A stretch of DNA of 35,966 bases from Bacteroidota bacterium (GCA_013289045.1 JABDAU010000039.1:1-35966); one strand, 5' to 3'. Shown: positions 16,334 through 24,856, counted from the stretch's first letter. Notes: generated by a model from the sequence alone, not told the origin. Program-made: numbers and translations.

Positions 16334-16882
16334 TCAATTTCTTCCTACCGGTTTCCGGATGATGGCCTTTATCAGGAAAAATATGCCGAACAATATAACC
16401 AATAATGAGATCAAATCCATAATGGTGATACCGTCATTTTGGTTAAAATAATAAATGGTGAACATTTCGAAAAACGGCGGCGCGGGCATGATGATCATAC
16501 CCAGGCCAAGCGTGATCATGGTAATGCTGATAGCGAACAGTACCACCCGCGACATGCCTTCGCCAATCTTGACGCGTTTTTTACTTACCCGGCTATCAAA
16601 GCGATGATCGGAGAGGAGCGTGCTGAATCCGTCCAGTAATTCTTCGCGGGAAGCATCGATGCTACCGAGGTTTTGAAATGCCTCCACTTGCTCTGCCTGT
16701 ATGCCCTGACGACGGATAGCGTTGTCGAATTTCTGCTTGTAAAGCTTTACGGTTTCGTTATCGAGGTGACTATTGGCTAGCAGGTTAACCAGTTCGTCTA
16801 TTTTTTGGTTAATAGCTTCCTTATCTTCATCCGGTTGGTGAAAATTCTCAGCCTCTTTACGAATATTATTTTCGATACTCAA
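16334..16882 (-). CDS. Two-helix membrane protein heading the partner-switch operon
   Basis: The 182-residue protein has a helical, charged N-terminal cytoplasmic part (1-110, with coiled-coil-like spacing) and two strongly hydrophobic segments near the C-terminus (about 114-135 and 153-173), separated by an aromatic loop. I do not recognise a family. The frame has no ATG near its N-terminus: the first start codon is TTG at 16882, with an in-frame stop just upstream, so either TTG is used or an unusual codon is. Its stop is 2 nt before the phosphatase start, giving tight coupling. It could act as a membrane sensor or anchor for the phosphatase. Confidence 0.7.
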   Translation of the reverse strand: MSIENNIRKEAENFHQPDEDKEAINQKIDELVNLLANSHLDNETVKLYKQKFDNAIRRQGIQAEQVEAFQNLGSIDASREELLDGFSTLLSDHRFDSRVSKKRVKIGEGMSRVVLFAISITMITLGLGMIIMPAPPFFEMFTIYYFNQNDGITIMDLISLLVILFGIFFLIKAIIRKPVGRN

Positions 16883-16940
16883 TTGTAATCTTTACTTTTC
16901 TGCTGATCTTTAACGGACGCGTATACGTATAAATACAAAC

Positions 16941-17855
16941 ATGAACAGCGTTTCCATTATTACGGTGAACTTTAATCAAAGTTTAGTTACCGAGCAACTT
17001 TTGGCCTCGATCGATTCAACCAATAGCTATCCGAATATAGAGATAATTGTTGTAGATAATGGCAGCAAAATAAATAGTGTGCCTGAATGGAAAACGAAAT
17101 ATCCCGGTGTGAAATTTATCCGTTCTGAAAAAAACCTGGGCTTTGCCGGCGGGAATAATGTTGGTGTAAAAGACGCCACAGGTGAATACCTGTTTTTTGT
17201 TAATAACGACACCGAGTTTACAGACGGATTAGTGAAAACGCTGGTTGATCTGATGGATCAGCACCCGGAAGTAGGGATGGTGTCGCCCAAGATCAGATAT
17301 TTTGATGAACCGGATACGCTGCAGTACGCAGGTTATACGCCGATGAATTATTATACCTGCCGCAACGCTACCATTGGTCAGTTTGAAAAGGATAACGGCC
17401 AGTATGATCATACTACAGGCCAGACCGGTTATGGGCATGGGGCGGCAATGATGGTTCGGCGTGAGGCAATTGATAAAGCAGGTTTGATGGCCGAAAATTT
17501 CTTCCTGTACTATGAAGAAATGGACTGGTGCGACCGGATTAAGAAAGCGGGCTACCAGGTTTGGGTTGAGCCGCGGGCGCTGATCTATCACAAAGAGTCG
17601 GTATCAGTTGGTAAGGATAGCGCTTTAAAGGAATATTTCATGAACCGTAACCGCATATTGTTCATCCGCCGTAATGCGCCGTTTCACGCTAAGCTCATAT
17701 TTTATGTTTATTTTATGTGCCTGGTGGCGCCGAGAAATATATTAGCTTATCATCAAAAAAATTATAAAGGATTTACCGGCTGGCTTTTCAAAGCAATATG
17801 GTGGAACTTTACAAACAGTACTAACAGCAGCAAATTAGGTTACCCGCTCAATTAA
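16941..17855 (+). CDS. GT2 family glycosyltransferase (rhamnosyltransferase-like)
   Basis: The 304-residue GT2 has VSIITVNFNQ at the N-terminus, VVDNGS, the GFAGGNN loop, and NNDTEF (DxD-like). The second half contains GYGHGAAMMVRR and FFLYYEEMDWCDRIKKAGY, the E-x-DWCxR acceptor/catalytic block typical of WbbL/RfbN-type enzymes. A hydrophobic stretch near 250-265 suggests membrane association. It probably adds a deoxyhexose-like sugar to the lipid-linked unit, although the donor is not provable. It starts the second forward set of EPS genes, 58 nt from the divergent regulatory operon, and ends 3 nt before the next GT2. Confidence 0.85.
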   Translation: MNSVSIITVNFNQSLVTEQLLASIDSTNSYPNIEIIVVDNGSKINSVPEWKTKYPGVKFIRSEKNLGFAGGNNVGVKDATGEYLFFVNNDTEFTDGLVKTLVDLMDQHPEVGMVSPKIRYFDEPDTLQYAGYTPMNYYTCRNATIGQFEKDNGQYDHTTGQTGYGHGAAMMVRREAIDKAGLMAENFFLYYEEMDWCDRIKKAGYQVWVEPRALIYHKESVSVGKDSALKEYFMNRNRILFIRRNAPFHAKLIFYVYFMCLVAPRNILAYHQKNYKGFTGWLFKAIWWNFTNSTNSSKLGYPLN

Positions 17856-17858
17856 CAT

Positions 17859-19028
17859 ATGGAATTTTTACTCTGGTTCAGTTTATTTATCGCTTTCTAC
17901 GCTTTTTTCGGCTATGGCATTTTATTGTTTATTATTATTAAGATAAAACGTGCTATAAAAGGCAAACCCGTTTTGCCGGTAGTGATGAAAGATGATCTGC
18001 CAACCTGTACACTAATCGTTGCAGCATATAACGAAGAGGGTGTAATGGATGAAAAGATAAAGAACAGCCTTGAGCTGAATTATCCAAAAGGAAAACTTGA
18101 ATTTGTATTTATAACCGATGGCTCGACAGACAGCACAGCGAACATTGTAAAAAAGCACCAGGAAATAAGGCACATGCACAGCGATGAGCGTAAAGGCAAG
18201 ATTGCCGCCGTACATCGTGCTATGGATACGGTTAACAGCGAGGTAGTTGTGTTTACCGACGCCAATACATTTTTAAATACCGATGCCATCGTAAACATCT
18301 GCCGCCATTACAGCGATGCAAAAGTAGGCGCCGTAGCAGGAGAGAAGCGGGTTTATGCCGAAGCAGGCAATGCAACGGCTGGCGAGGGTTTTTACTGGAA
18401 ATATGAATCGAAGCTAAAAGCCTGGGATTCGGAACTGTATTCGGTTGTTGGTGCGGCGGGGGAGTTATTCAGCATCAAGACGGCATTGTATAGACCTGTA
18501 CCGGCAAATACTATTTTGGATGATTTTATGATTTCGTTGCTGGTGGCTAAGGATGGCTATCGTGTGATCTATGAACCAGAGGCTTTCGCGACAGAAAGCG
18601 CATCGCAAAACGTTACGGAAGAGTTGAAACGAAAGATCCGGATAGCAGCGGGCGGCCTGCAATCTATTGTTTGGCTGAGGGCATTGCTCAACCCATTTCC
18701 GAACGCAATACTCACATTTCAATATGTAAGCCATCGCGTATTAAGGTGGACTGTTGTGCCTTTTTTTATGCTGCTGGCTTTGCTTATTAATTTGATTATT
18801 GTGTTTAGCGGCAGTATTTCGCTTACTTATCAATTGCTGCTGTTGGCGCAGGTTGGCTTTTATTTACTGGCCATTTCGGGTTGGATTTTGGAGGAGCGAA
18901 AGATCAAGATCAAAATATTTTTTATACCCTACTATTTTTGCATGATGAACTACGCTGTGGTGATGGGGATTTTCCGTTACCTTCGCGGTAAGCAAAGTGC
19001 GGTTTGGGAAAAAGCTAAAAGACAGTAA
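17859..19028 (+). CDS. Membrane GT2 family glycosyltransferase
   Basis: The 389-residue protein has a leading transmembrane segment (about 2-28), a GT2 domain and C-terminal transmembrane helices (about 300-365). Motifs are TLIVAAYNEEGVMDEK, FITDGSTDST, FTDANTFL (DxN in place of DxD), and VGAAGELFSI. The RxxR block KRKIRIAAGGLQS stands where processive synthases carry QxxRW, so it is a BcsA-like but non-canonical enzyme. It is coupled to the preceding GT2 (3-nt gap) and to the acyltransferase (3-nt gap), forming one operon. Confidence 0.84.
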   Translation: MEFLLWFSLFIAFYAFFGYGILLFIIIKIKRAIKGKPVLPVVMKDDLPTCTLIVAAYNEEGVMDEKIKNSLELNYPKGKLEFVFITDGSTDSTANIVKKHQEIRHMHSDERKGKIAAVHRAMDTVNSEVVVFTDANTFLNTDAIVNICRHYSDAKVGAVAGEKRVYAEAGNATAGEGFYWKYESKLKAWDSELYSVVGAAGELFSIKTALYRPVPANTILDDFMISLLVAKDGYRVIYEPEAFATESASQNVTEELKRKIRIAAGGLQSIVWLRALLNPFPNAILTFQYVSHRVLRWTVVPFFMLLALLINLIIVFSGSISLTYQLLLLAQVGFYLLAISGWILEERKIKIKIFFIPYYFCMMNYAVVMGIFRYLRGKQSAVWEKAKRQ

Positions 19029-19031
19029 CTT

Positions 19032-19637
19032 ATGTCGCTAAAAGATAAAATAAAAGGCAATCCCGGATTAAAAAAGTTTGTGCACTGGACATTGGTGAGC
19101 GATGCCCGGCCGCGGCTTTGGGTAAAGCTTTTCATCAACCCATTCGTACACAAACGGGGGAGTGGCTCAACCATACGAAGGGTGAGGCTTGATGTATTGC
19201 CGTTTAACAAATTCGATATCGGCAGAAAAACCACCATCGAAGATTTCAGCGTAGTTAATAATGGCGTAGGTGATGTGTTGATCGGTGATAATACGCTCAT
19301 CGGTATGAGCAATGTGATCATTGGCCCGGTAACGATAGGCAGCAATGTCATCTTTGCACAGCATATTGTTCTCAGCGGTCTTAATCATGAATACCGTGAT
19401 ATTAACGTACCAATCGTCAATCAAAAAGTAACAGTAGCGCCAATTGTAGTTGAGGATGATTGCTGGATTGCCGCCAATTCTGTGATCACTTCAGGCGTAA
19501 CTATCGGCAAGCACAGCGTAGTTGCAGGCGGATCGGTAGTCACCAAAAATGTGCCGCCATATTCGGTAGTAGCCGGTAATCCTGCAAAAATAATCAGGCA
19601 ATATGATGCCAAAACAGGGAACTGGGAACGAATTTAG
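19032..19637 (+). CDS. Left-handed beta-helix acyltransferase (WcaF/maa-like)
   Basis: The 201-residue protein has hexapeptide repeats, e.g. IGDNTLIGMSNVIIGPVTIG and ITSGVTIGKHSVVAGGSVV, and the closing VVAGNPAKII that marks the acetyltransferase C-terminal turn. His119 in the loop LSGLNHEYRD is the expected catalytic residue. The role is probably O-acetylation of an EPS sugar in the cytoplasm from acetyl-CoA. It starts 3 nt after a GT2 gene and is the last gene of this operon; a 14-bp inverted repeat follows it. Confidence 0.86.
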   Translation: MSLKDKIKGNPGLKKFVHWTLVSDARPRLWVKLFINPFVHKRGSGSTIRRVRLDVLPFNKFDIGRKTTIEDFSVVNNGVGDVLIGDNTLIGMSNVIIGPVTIGSNVIFAQHIVLSGLNHEYRDINVPIVNQKVTVAPIVVEDDCWIAANSVITSGVTIGKHSVVAGGSVVTKNVPPYSVVAGNPAKIIRQYDAKTGNWERI

Positions 19638-19662
19638 TGAGCACTAATTGTTCTAATTAAAG

Positions 19663-19702
19663 CGAATTTCACGAATAACGACAATCAAATTCGTGAAATT
19701 CG
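19663..19702. repeat. 14-bp perfect inverted repeat between converging genes
   Basis: The arms CGAATTTCACGAAT (19663-19676) and ATTCGTGAAATTCG (19689-19702) are perfectly complementary around a 12-nt loop. It sits midway between two converging stop codons, so it could act as a bidirectional terminator, though no T tract follows. The motif resembles a dispersed intergenic repeat of this bacterial family. Confidence 0.6.
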
Positions 19703-19734
19703 TGGTATTAATTCGAATAATTTGTGTGTTTTTA

Positions 19735-20934
19735 TTATACGTTTTCCTTCTGCAACAGCGCCGGGATGGTTTTAAAGATCAGCTTCAGATCATTTGCCAG
19801 GCTGTGATTTTGGGCGTACATGTTATCCAGCATCAGTCGTTCGTCTTCGCTCATATCACCTTTACCGCGTTTTTCAACCTGCCATAAGCCTGTTATACCT
19901 GCAGGCGCGGCAAAACGTAAAGCGTATTTATCAGTGGTCAATTTTTCAGCTTCGTATAATGGCAACGGGCGGTTACCAACAATACTCATATTGCCGATAA
20001 ACACATTCCATAATTGCGGCAACTCGTCAATACTCAGGTTACGGATCACGTTGCCCACTTTGGTTATGCGCGGATCATCCTTTATTTTAAAGAATGCCGA
20101 TCCGCTATTGGTTTTACGCGAATCGATGAATTGCTTTTCGCACCATTTTACTTTATCAGCATACAGCGGGAACTGGCATTTACCGTAAGAAAGACAATCG
20201 TTACATAATACGCCCGTATTGTTTTCCTTTTTGTCTTCAGATGCTCCGGCATCAATATTGTACTGGTTAAGGTGCTTCAGGTCTTTTAAACGGCTATCCG
20301 CATTCACGTACATCGACCGGAATTTGTAAAACTTAAACACTTTGTAACCTGTGCCTACACGGTAAGAGTAATAAAAAGCCGGCCCTCGCGATTCCAGCTT
20401 TATCAATATATAAACCGCTAAAAACACTGGCGAAAGGCATAAAAGCGTCAATCCCGAAAAGAAGATATCAAATGCACGCTTTCCGAATGGCGTCTTATAA
20501 TTCCCGGCCGATTGGTTATGCAATTTCTTTTGCAGGTCGCCCCAATGTTCTATTAAGAAATTGGTGCGTATTTCAAGGTTATTAAGATTGACTGGACGAA
20601 GAAAAAAATCGGTAATACCGGCGCTGAGCGCTATTTTACGAAGGTTTTTGTCAAGGTGCTTACCCACAAGCAGGATAGGGATACGTGGTTTTTTCTTTGA
20701 TTTTAGGGCATCTATCAGGTTAACGCCGTATTTCCCGAGCACGTCACTTTTAGAAATTATGGCTACTGCATTAAACTTCTTTTCGTCCCAGGCATCAAAC
20801 ATTTCATCATCACTATTGAAATTAATAAGCTGCCTGCCATGAAAATTGCATTGGGTAGTCAGTTCTTCATACAACTCATCGTCCGCGCGAAGCAATAAAA
20901 TTACTTGGTTATTGTAAGGGGTAACGTCGCTCAT
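19735..20934 (-). CDS. Receiver-like/phosphoglycosyl transferase fusion (EPS chain initiation)
   Basis: The C-terminal part (about 145-399) is a monotopic phosphoglycosyl transferase of the WcaJ/PglC class. It has one re-entrant hydrophobic helix (LTLLCLSPVFLAVYILIKLE), VFKFYKFRSM, the catalytic Asp-Glu in SIDELPQLWNV, and GNRPLP and GITGLWQV at the end. It starts EPS units by moving a sugar phosphate to undecaprenyl phosphate. The N-terminal part (about 8-130) has the size and strand pattern of a receiver, but Ser63 (next to Asp64) seems to occupy the acceptor position and Arg replaces the usual Lys in FFLRPV. It is thus a probable pseudo-receiver. An inserted segment with four Cys (CNDC..C..C) may bind metal. 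The stand-alone receiver gene ends 4 nt upstream. Confidence 0.88.
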   Translation of the reverse strand: MSDVTPYNNQVILLLRADDELYEELTTQCNFHGRQLINFNSDDEMFDAWDEKKFNAVAIISKSDVLGKYGVNLIDALKSKKKPRIPILLVGKHLDKNLRKIALSAGITDFFLRPVNLNNLEIRTNFLIEHWGDLQKKLHNQSAGNYKTPFGKRAFDIFFSGLTLLCLSPVFLAVYILIKLESRGPAFYYSYRVGTGYKVFKFYKFRSMYVNADSRLKDLKHLNQYNIDAGASEDKKENNTGVLCNDCLSYGKCQFPLYADKVKWCEKQFIDSRKTNSGSAFFKIKDDPRITKVGNVIRNLSIDELPQLWNVFIGNMSIVGNRPLPLYEAEKLTTDKYALRFAAPAGITGLWQVEKRGKGDMSEDERLMLDNMYAQNHSLANDLKLIFKTIPALLQKENV

Positions 20935-20938
20935 AAAA

Positions 20939-21340
20939 TTAATTGTACTTAACTATCCTTCGCAAAATCACCCTTACACGCGCCTCAAGCTCCACGGGGT
21001 TGAATGGCTTAACAATATAATCGTCGGCCCCGCTGTTGAGGCATAAGATCCTTTTTTCTGAACTATCCTCGCCGGATACGATGATCACAGGTATATTCTT
21101 AAAAAAATCACTTGCCTGCAGCTGGCCCAATAGTTCAAGACCGTTTAATTTTGAAATGTTAAGATCGGATATGATAAGATCGGGGATGTTGCCGTTTTGC
21201 ATTGTAGCAAGGGCGTCCATACCGTTAACGCACACACTGGTTTCATATTTGTTCCCCAGGAATTCATTGAGGATCAATTGCATGTATACGTCATCCTCAA
21301 CAATAAGGATCTTGATCTTATTCGCGGTCGTTGAAATCAT
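20939..21340 (-). CDS. Stand-alone response regulator receiver
   Basis: The 133-residue protein is a single complete receiver domain: acidic pair Asp16/Asp17 in LIVEDD, phospho-acceptor Asp59 in IISDLN, the switch Ser in IIVSGED, and Lys in DYIVKPF. It has no output domain. It lies 4 nt upstream of the receiver-like/phosphoglycosyl transferase gene and is presumably co-transcribed with it. The divergent neighbour is an HPt protein. It may relay phosphate between an HPt and a kinase encoded elsewhere, or regulate the transferase by docking to its receiver-like domain. Confidence 0.9.
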   Translation of the reverse strand: MISTTANKIKILIVEDDVYMQLILNEFLGNKYETSVCVNGMDALATMQNGNIPDLIISDLNISKLNGLELLGQLQASDFFKNIPVIIVSGEDSSEKRILCLNSGADDYIVKPFNPVELEARVRVILRRIVKYN

Positions 21341-21434
21341 AGAATATCGTAAGGACGAAGCTAAAATACTTAAATTAGTTAAAATACACTACTATTTTAT
21401 TATAATTTTTAACCCCCATAAGTGCTATTATTAA

Positions 21435-21442
21435 TAGTTTTG
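21435..21442 (+). promoter_or_regulatory. Candidate -7 promoter box for the HPt gene
   Basis: TAGTTTTG matches TAnnTTTG in the 227-nt divergent region between the receiver and HPt genes. It lies 126 nt before the HPt start codon, and no clear -33 TTTG is seen, so the support is weak. The rest of this AT-rich region shows nothing else I can name. Confidence 0.3.
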
Positions 21443-21567
21443 AAATATATTGGCGCATATTTTAACAAGTAATTAATTTTAATATTTATACGTTATTTTC
21501 GACCACTTGTTGGCGGATAATTAATTTATATATTTAACGTATTGACAACCAAATAATAAAAGATATA

Positions 21568-21924
21568 ATGAATAATACCAATAATAAGCCATACGACCTG
21601 ACCGAAATAAAAGCGATGTGTGATGACAATATTTCATTCCTGGAAAAGTTGGTAGCTGTTTTTATGGAAACCCTTCAAGCCGAGCTTGCCAACGTAAAAC
21701 AAGGCGCTGCTGAGGGCGACTGGGACATGGTTGGCAAAGCCGCACATAAAATAAAACCCTCGCTTATTCATTTCAGCATTACTTCGTTAAAAGATGTAAT
21801 ATTTGGCTTAGAGCATTATGAAAACAGCGATCCTGTACATTTAAAAACTTTGGTTGTCAAACTCGAGGAAGTAATAAACGATGTACTGGTAAACCTGAAA
21901 GCTGAATTCCCGGGGGCGGCCTGA
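21568..21924 (+). CDS. HPt (histidine phosphotransfer) domain protein
   Basis: The 118-residue all-helical protein has the HPt signature AAHKIKPS, with the phospho-accepting His60 followed by the expected Lys. Such proteins carry phosphate between receivers in multistep relays. It is divergent from the receiver/phosphoglycosyl transferase pair, which fits a shared relay. No hybrid histidine kinase is in the window. Its stop is 2 nt from the stop of the converging GT2 gene. Confidence 0.86.
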   Translation: MNNTNNKPYDLTEIKAMCDDNISFLEKLVAVFMETLQAELANVKQGAAEGDWDMVGKAAHKIKPSLIHFSITSLKDVIFGLEHYENSDPVHLKTLVVKLEEVINDVLVNLKAEFPGAA

Positions 21925-21926
21925 AC

Positions 21927-22736
21927 CTACTTAATATTTAATATCCTTTTTACGCGCTTTACGGTGCCTTTAACCAGGCCGCCATCAATTTGTATGCGTC
22001 GGTCCGTCGTCCAAACAATTGCTTTGGGGCTGGTTACCTGGTAAAGTTTGCCAAAACCTTTGTTTTTCAGCTTAAGGGCAAGGTAGCCGTCTTCGTTGCT
22101 ACCTACAGGATGGTCAAATCCATCAACCTGCAAACCCTGTTCACGCCTGAAACCTGAATTAAAACCATAAACATTAACTGCCTCTATCCGGAAGTGTTTG
22201 TTATACCATTTGCTAAAATCAGACAGGTATTCATAAAAAAAATACGTAAAACGACCTGTTTTACCTACCGGGATGAACGAAAAGCGGCCGTAAGTTATGG
22301 CCACATTATCATGTTCAGCCAACGGTTTTATCATTTCCTCTATCCAATCTTTTGGGTAGATGGTATCGGCATCGGCATTTAAAATGTATTTGCCTTTGGC
22401 ATGGCGCAAGCCGCAATTACGGGCAGGTGTGATGCCTTGCGTAGCTTCGAGTATGCAATTTACGCCACATGCTTGTACTATGCGCTCGGTATCGTCTTTT
22501 GAGTTATTGTTGATCACGTTGATCTCAACAGACCATTTGGTAACGTTATTACAAAGCGATGAAAGCGTTTGTGCTATAGTGGCTTCCTCGTTATAGGCAG
22601 GGATAGAAACGGTGACATCCGGCTCGCCCTTCAGTAATTTTGAATACGCCGTTTTTACTGCTGCAAGCTCGGTATCAGTATAAACTTTGCTGTCCAGGTA
22701 AGTGCGAATGTATGGGGGTATAGCTAAAGGGCGCAT
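21927..22736 (-). CDS. GT2 family glycosyltransferase
   Basis: The 269-residue soluble enzyme has VSIPAYNEEATIAQTL, the INNNSKDDT nucleotide loop, GITPARNCGL, and NADADT as the DxD metal site. The FYEYLSDFSKW and GFDHPVGSNEDGYLAL regions correspond to the acceptor side; the ED in NEDGY is the likely catalytic base. It is the last gene of the EPS locus as read from the left. It has no partner on its strand within 170 nt, so it is probably monocistronic, with the AT-rich region 22737-22908 holding its promoter. Confidence 0.84.
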   Translation of the reverse strand: MRPLAIPPYIRTYLDSKVYTDTELAAVKTAYSKLLKGEPDVTVSIPAYNEEATIAQTLSSLCNNVTKWSVEINVINNNSKDDTERIVQACGVNCILEATQGITPARNCGLRHAKGKYILNADADTIYPKDWIEEMIKPLAEHDNVAITYGRFSFIPVGKTGRFTYFFYEYLSDFSKWYNKHFRIEAVNVYGFNSGFRREQGLQVDGFDHPVGSNEDGYLALKLKNKGFGKLYQVTSPKAIVWTTDRRIQIDGGLVKGTVKRVKRILNIK

Positions 22737-22908
22737 AACAATTGCAACAATTTCTACAAATATGGTTTATTTCTGCTACGTTATTACCGCTGAAAACCTA
22801 TAGTTTTAAATATTTTAATTTTTTTTAATAAATAAAGCAACCTTTATATTCTTCATTTCGTGATAGGGGTAATTATAGCGATATTTACGTAAGCGATAAT
22901 AAACCTAC

Positions 22909-23553
22909 ATGGGCGAAGAAGAATTACATCAACTTATTAGTGGGTGTTTGAAGCAGGACAGGAAGTGTCAGAAATTGCTGTATAAGGCATTTTACGGCTT
23001 CTCCATGGGTATATGCTTGCGTTACGCCGGTAACAGGGACGAGGCTGCTGAGGTGATGAACCAGGGATTTTTTAAAGTTTTTACACGCATTGAAAGTTAT
23101 GATGCCGCAAAACCTTTTAAAGCATGGCTAGGCCGTATAATGGTAAACACTTCTATCGATTTTTACCGCTCTAATTTAAAGATGGCTTACGCCGACGATC
23201 TGGAAAAAGCCGAACACATTAGCGATGGTGATTTTGCCGACAAGAATATCCGCTACGAGGATATATTGGCTATGGTGCAAAAGCTGCCGCAGGCATACCG
23301 TACTGTTTTTAACCTTTTTGCAATAGAAGGCTATACACACGAGGAAATTGCCGAAATGCTGAACATCAACATCGGTACATCAAAATCAAACCTGCACAAG
23401 GCAAGGCAAAAGCTAAAAGTGATGATTCAGGAGGCTGATGATATGGCCGACAAAAAAAGATACAATAGTGGTGGAATGAACGTGAATTCGATTGTGGCCA
23501 TGAATGGCACTAATATGAACGGCATTCTGATCAATAAAAATACTTGGGGTTAA
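22909..23553 (+). CDS. ECF-type RNA polymerase sigma factor
   Basis: The 214-residue protein has sigma region 2 (about 15-95: EVMNQGFFKVF and FKAWLGRIMVNTSIDFYR) and region 4 (about 125-175: LPQAYRTVFNLFAIEGYTHEEIA with a helix-turn-helix). This is the standard two-domain ECF layout. The C-terminal tail of about 40 residues after region 4 is Asn/Met/Gly-rich and unlike the core. It lies 1 nt upstream of a membrane protein with an anti-sigma-like N-terminus, so the two probably form a sigma/anti-sigma pair. Confidence 0.9.
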   Translation: MGEEELHQLISGCLKQDRKCQKLLYKAFYGFSMGICLRYAGNRDEAAEVMNQGFFKVFTRIESYDAAKPFKAWLGRIMVNTSIDFYRSNLKMAYADDLEKAEHISDGDFADKNIRYEDILAMVQKLPQAYRTVFNLFAIEGYTHEEIAEMLNINIGTSKSNLHKARQKLKVMIQEADDMADKKRYNSGGMNVNSIVAMNGTNMNGILINKNTWG

Positions 23554-23554
23554 A

Positions 23555-24820
23555 ATGGAGAAGGATAAAGAATTAGATAACTTATTTAAACGCGGATTCG
23601 ACGATCCGGGGCATCAGCCTGATTTCAGGGATGATGACTGGGAGGCGATGGAATCTATGCTCGACGGTAATAAAAAGCGGGCAGGTATTGTTTATTGGCT
23701 GCCGATACTGGGCGCCGTGGCTGCTATGTTGCTGATAGCATTTGGCTTGTGGATGTTTATGCATAAAACTCCTGAAAACCAACAGACTGTAAAAAATCGT
23801 ATATCACCCAAAGATACTTCGAATACAAAGCAAAGAAATCCCGGTATAAGCGACGGCTCCATTCAGCGTAATGAAAAAATTTATGCAAGTACCCAGAGTA
23901 AGGTAGAATCTGCAGTGCATACTGCCGGCAGAGATACTATCAGCCCGGCTACAGTTGCAAATAATACCAGTTATAGCCATAAAGGCCAGCCTACAGTTAT
24001 CCCATCCGCTGGTGGAGGCCGCCGCGATACTACCGGGCCAGTTTCAGAGCAGCCTTTTAGTGTAGCTCAGCCCGGGGGTAGAGAAATACTGGCGTCTATA
24101 TCTTCAACACCAACGTTCAGTTCACAAAGCCGTAAAATTGATACCATTGAGCCTAAAGATGTACAAGCAAAGCAAAATTATGGCGATCTGGCTTTTAATC
24201 GTGAAAAAGCAAATGCTGCTGCATCAAGAGGATATAAGCCACAATTTGCTATAACCGTATTAGGCTCATCGGATCTGAATGGCTTAAATTCATTTTCGCA
24301 AAGCAAAGTAGGTACAAACTTTGGTGCATTGTTTTCAGCGGGTATATTTAACAGATTGACGGTTAGTATAGGCGCCGTTTATTCGTCAAAACCATATCTT
24401 ACCAATTTTGATAACTATCGTGGCTCATTCAAGTTCCCGAACACACCTGCAACCGTTAGCGCAGACTGCCGCATGATAGATGTGCCATTGAACCTTGATT
24501 ACAGTCTTTATAATAAGCACCGTAATAAGTTCTCTGTTGGTACAGGGTTATCATCATACCTGATGTTCCATGAAAATTATAACTATAGCTATGGCGCTTA
24601 TGGAAACGGCCCGGCTTCATATAGCGTACCAAGCCCCGGCAAGTACTATTTGAGTATATTGAACCTACAGGCAACCTACCAAAGGCAGATCAACTCGAGA
24701 TTGGGCCTGGATGTTCAGCCTTATGTTAAATTGCCGCTTTCGGGAGTAGGATTGTATGATTCCAAATTGCAATCAACAGGCGTGGCCGTTGGGTTAACCT
24801 GGAGCCTTGGCAATCACTGA
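23555..24820 (+). CDS. Anti-sigma-like membrane protein with C-terminal beta-barrel-like domain
   Basis: This 421-residue protein follows the ECF gene after one base. The N-terminal cytoplasmic segment (1-42, containing LFKRGFDDPGHQPDFRDDDW) is of the kind that binds sigma factors in Bacteroidota. It leads to one transmembrane helix (about 44-69). Then comes a long low-complexity Ser/Thr/Pro-rich linker (70-220) and a domain (about 225-421) with alternating hydrophobic strands, as in small outer-membrane porin-family proteins. A membrane-anchored sigma-binding head joined to a barrel-like tail is unusual, and which membrane holds the tail is unclear. A terminator follows 36 nt after the stop. 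Confidence 0.75.
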   Translation: MEKDKELDNLFKRGFDDPGHQPDFRDDDWEAMESMLDGNKKRAGIVYWLPILGAVAAMLLIAFGLWMFMHKTPENQQTVKNRISPKDTSNTKQRNPGISDGSIQRNEKIYASTQSKVESAVHTAGRDTISPATVANNTSYSHKGQPTVIPSAGGGRRDTTGPVSEQPFSVAQPGGREILASISSTPTFSSQSRKIDTIEPKDVQAKQNYGDLAFNREKANAAASRGYKPQFAITVLGSSDLNGLNSFSQSKVGTNFGALFSAGIFNRLTVSIGAVYSSKPYLTNFDNYRGSFKFPNTPATVSADCRMIDVPLNLDYSLYNKHRNKFSVGTGLSSYLMFHENYNYSYGAYGNGPASYSVPSPGKYYLSILNLQATYQRQINSRLGLDVQPYVKLPLSGVGLYDSKLQSTGVAVGLTWSLGNH

Positions 24821-24856
24821 TAAAAACTTAATGTTCGTAAAATTGGGGTAATAGAG

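Noticed and set aside
16922..16931. Palindrome TATACGTATA just before the GT2 start at 16941
   Set aside because: It is short and of a composition expected by chance in AT-rich DNA; no second copy or promoter context.
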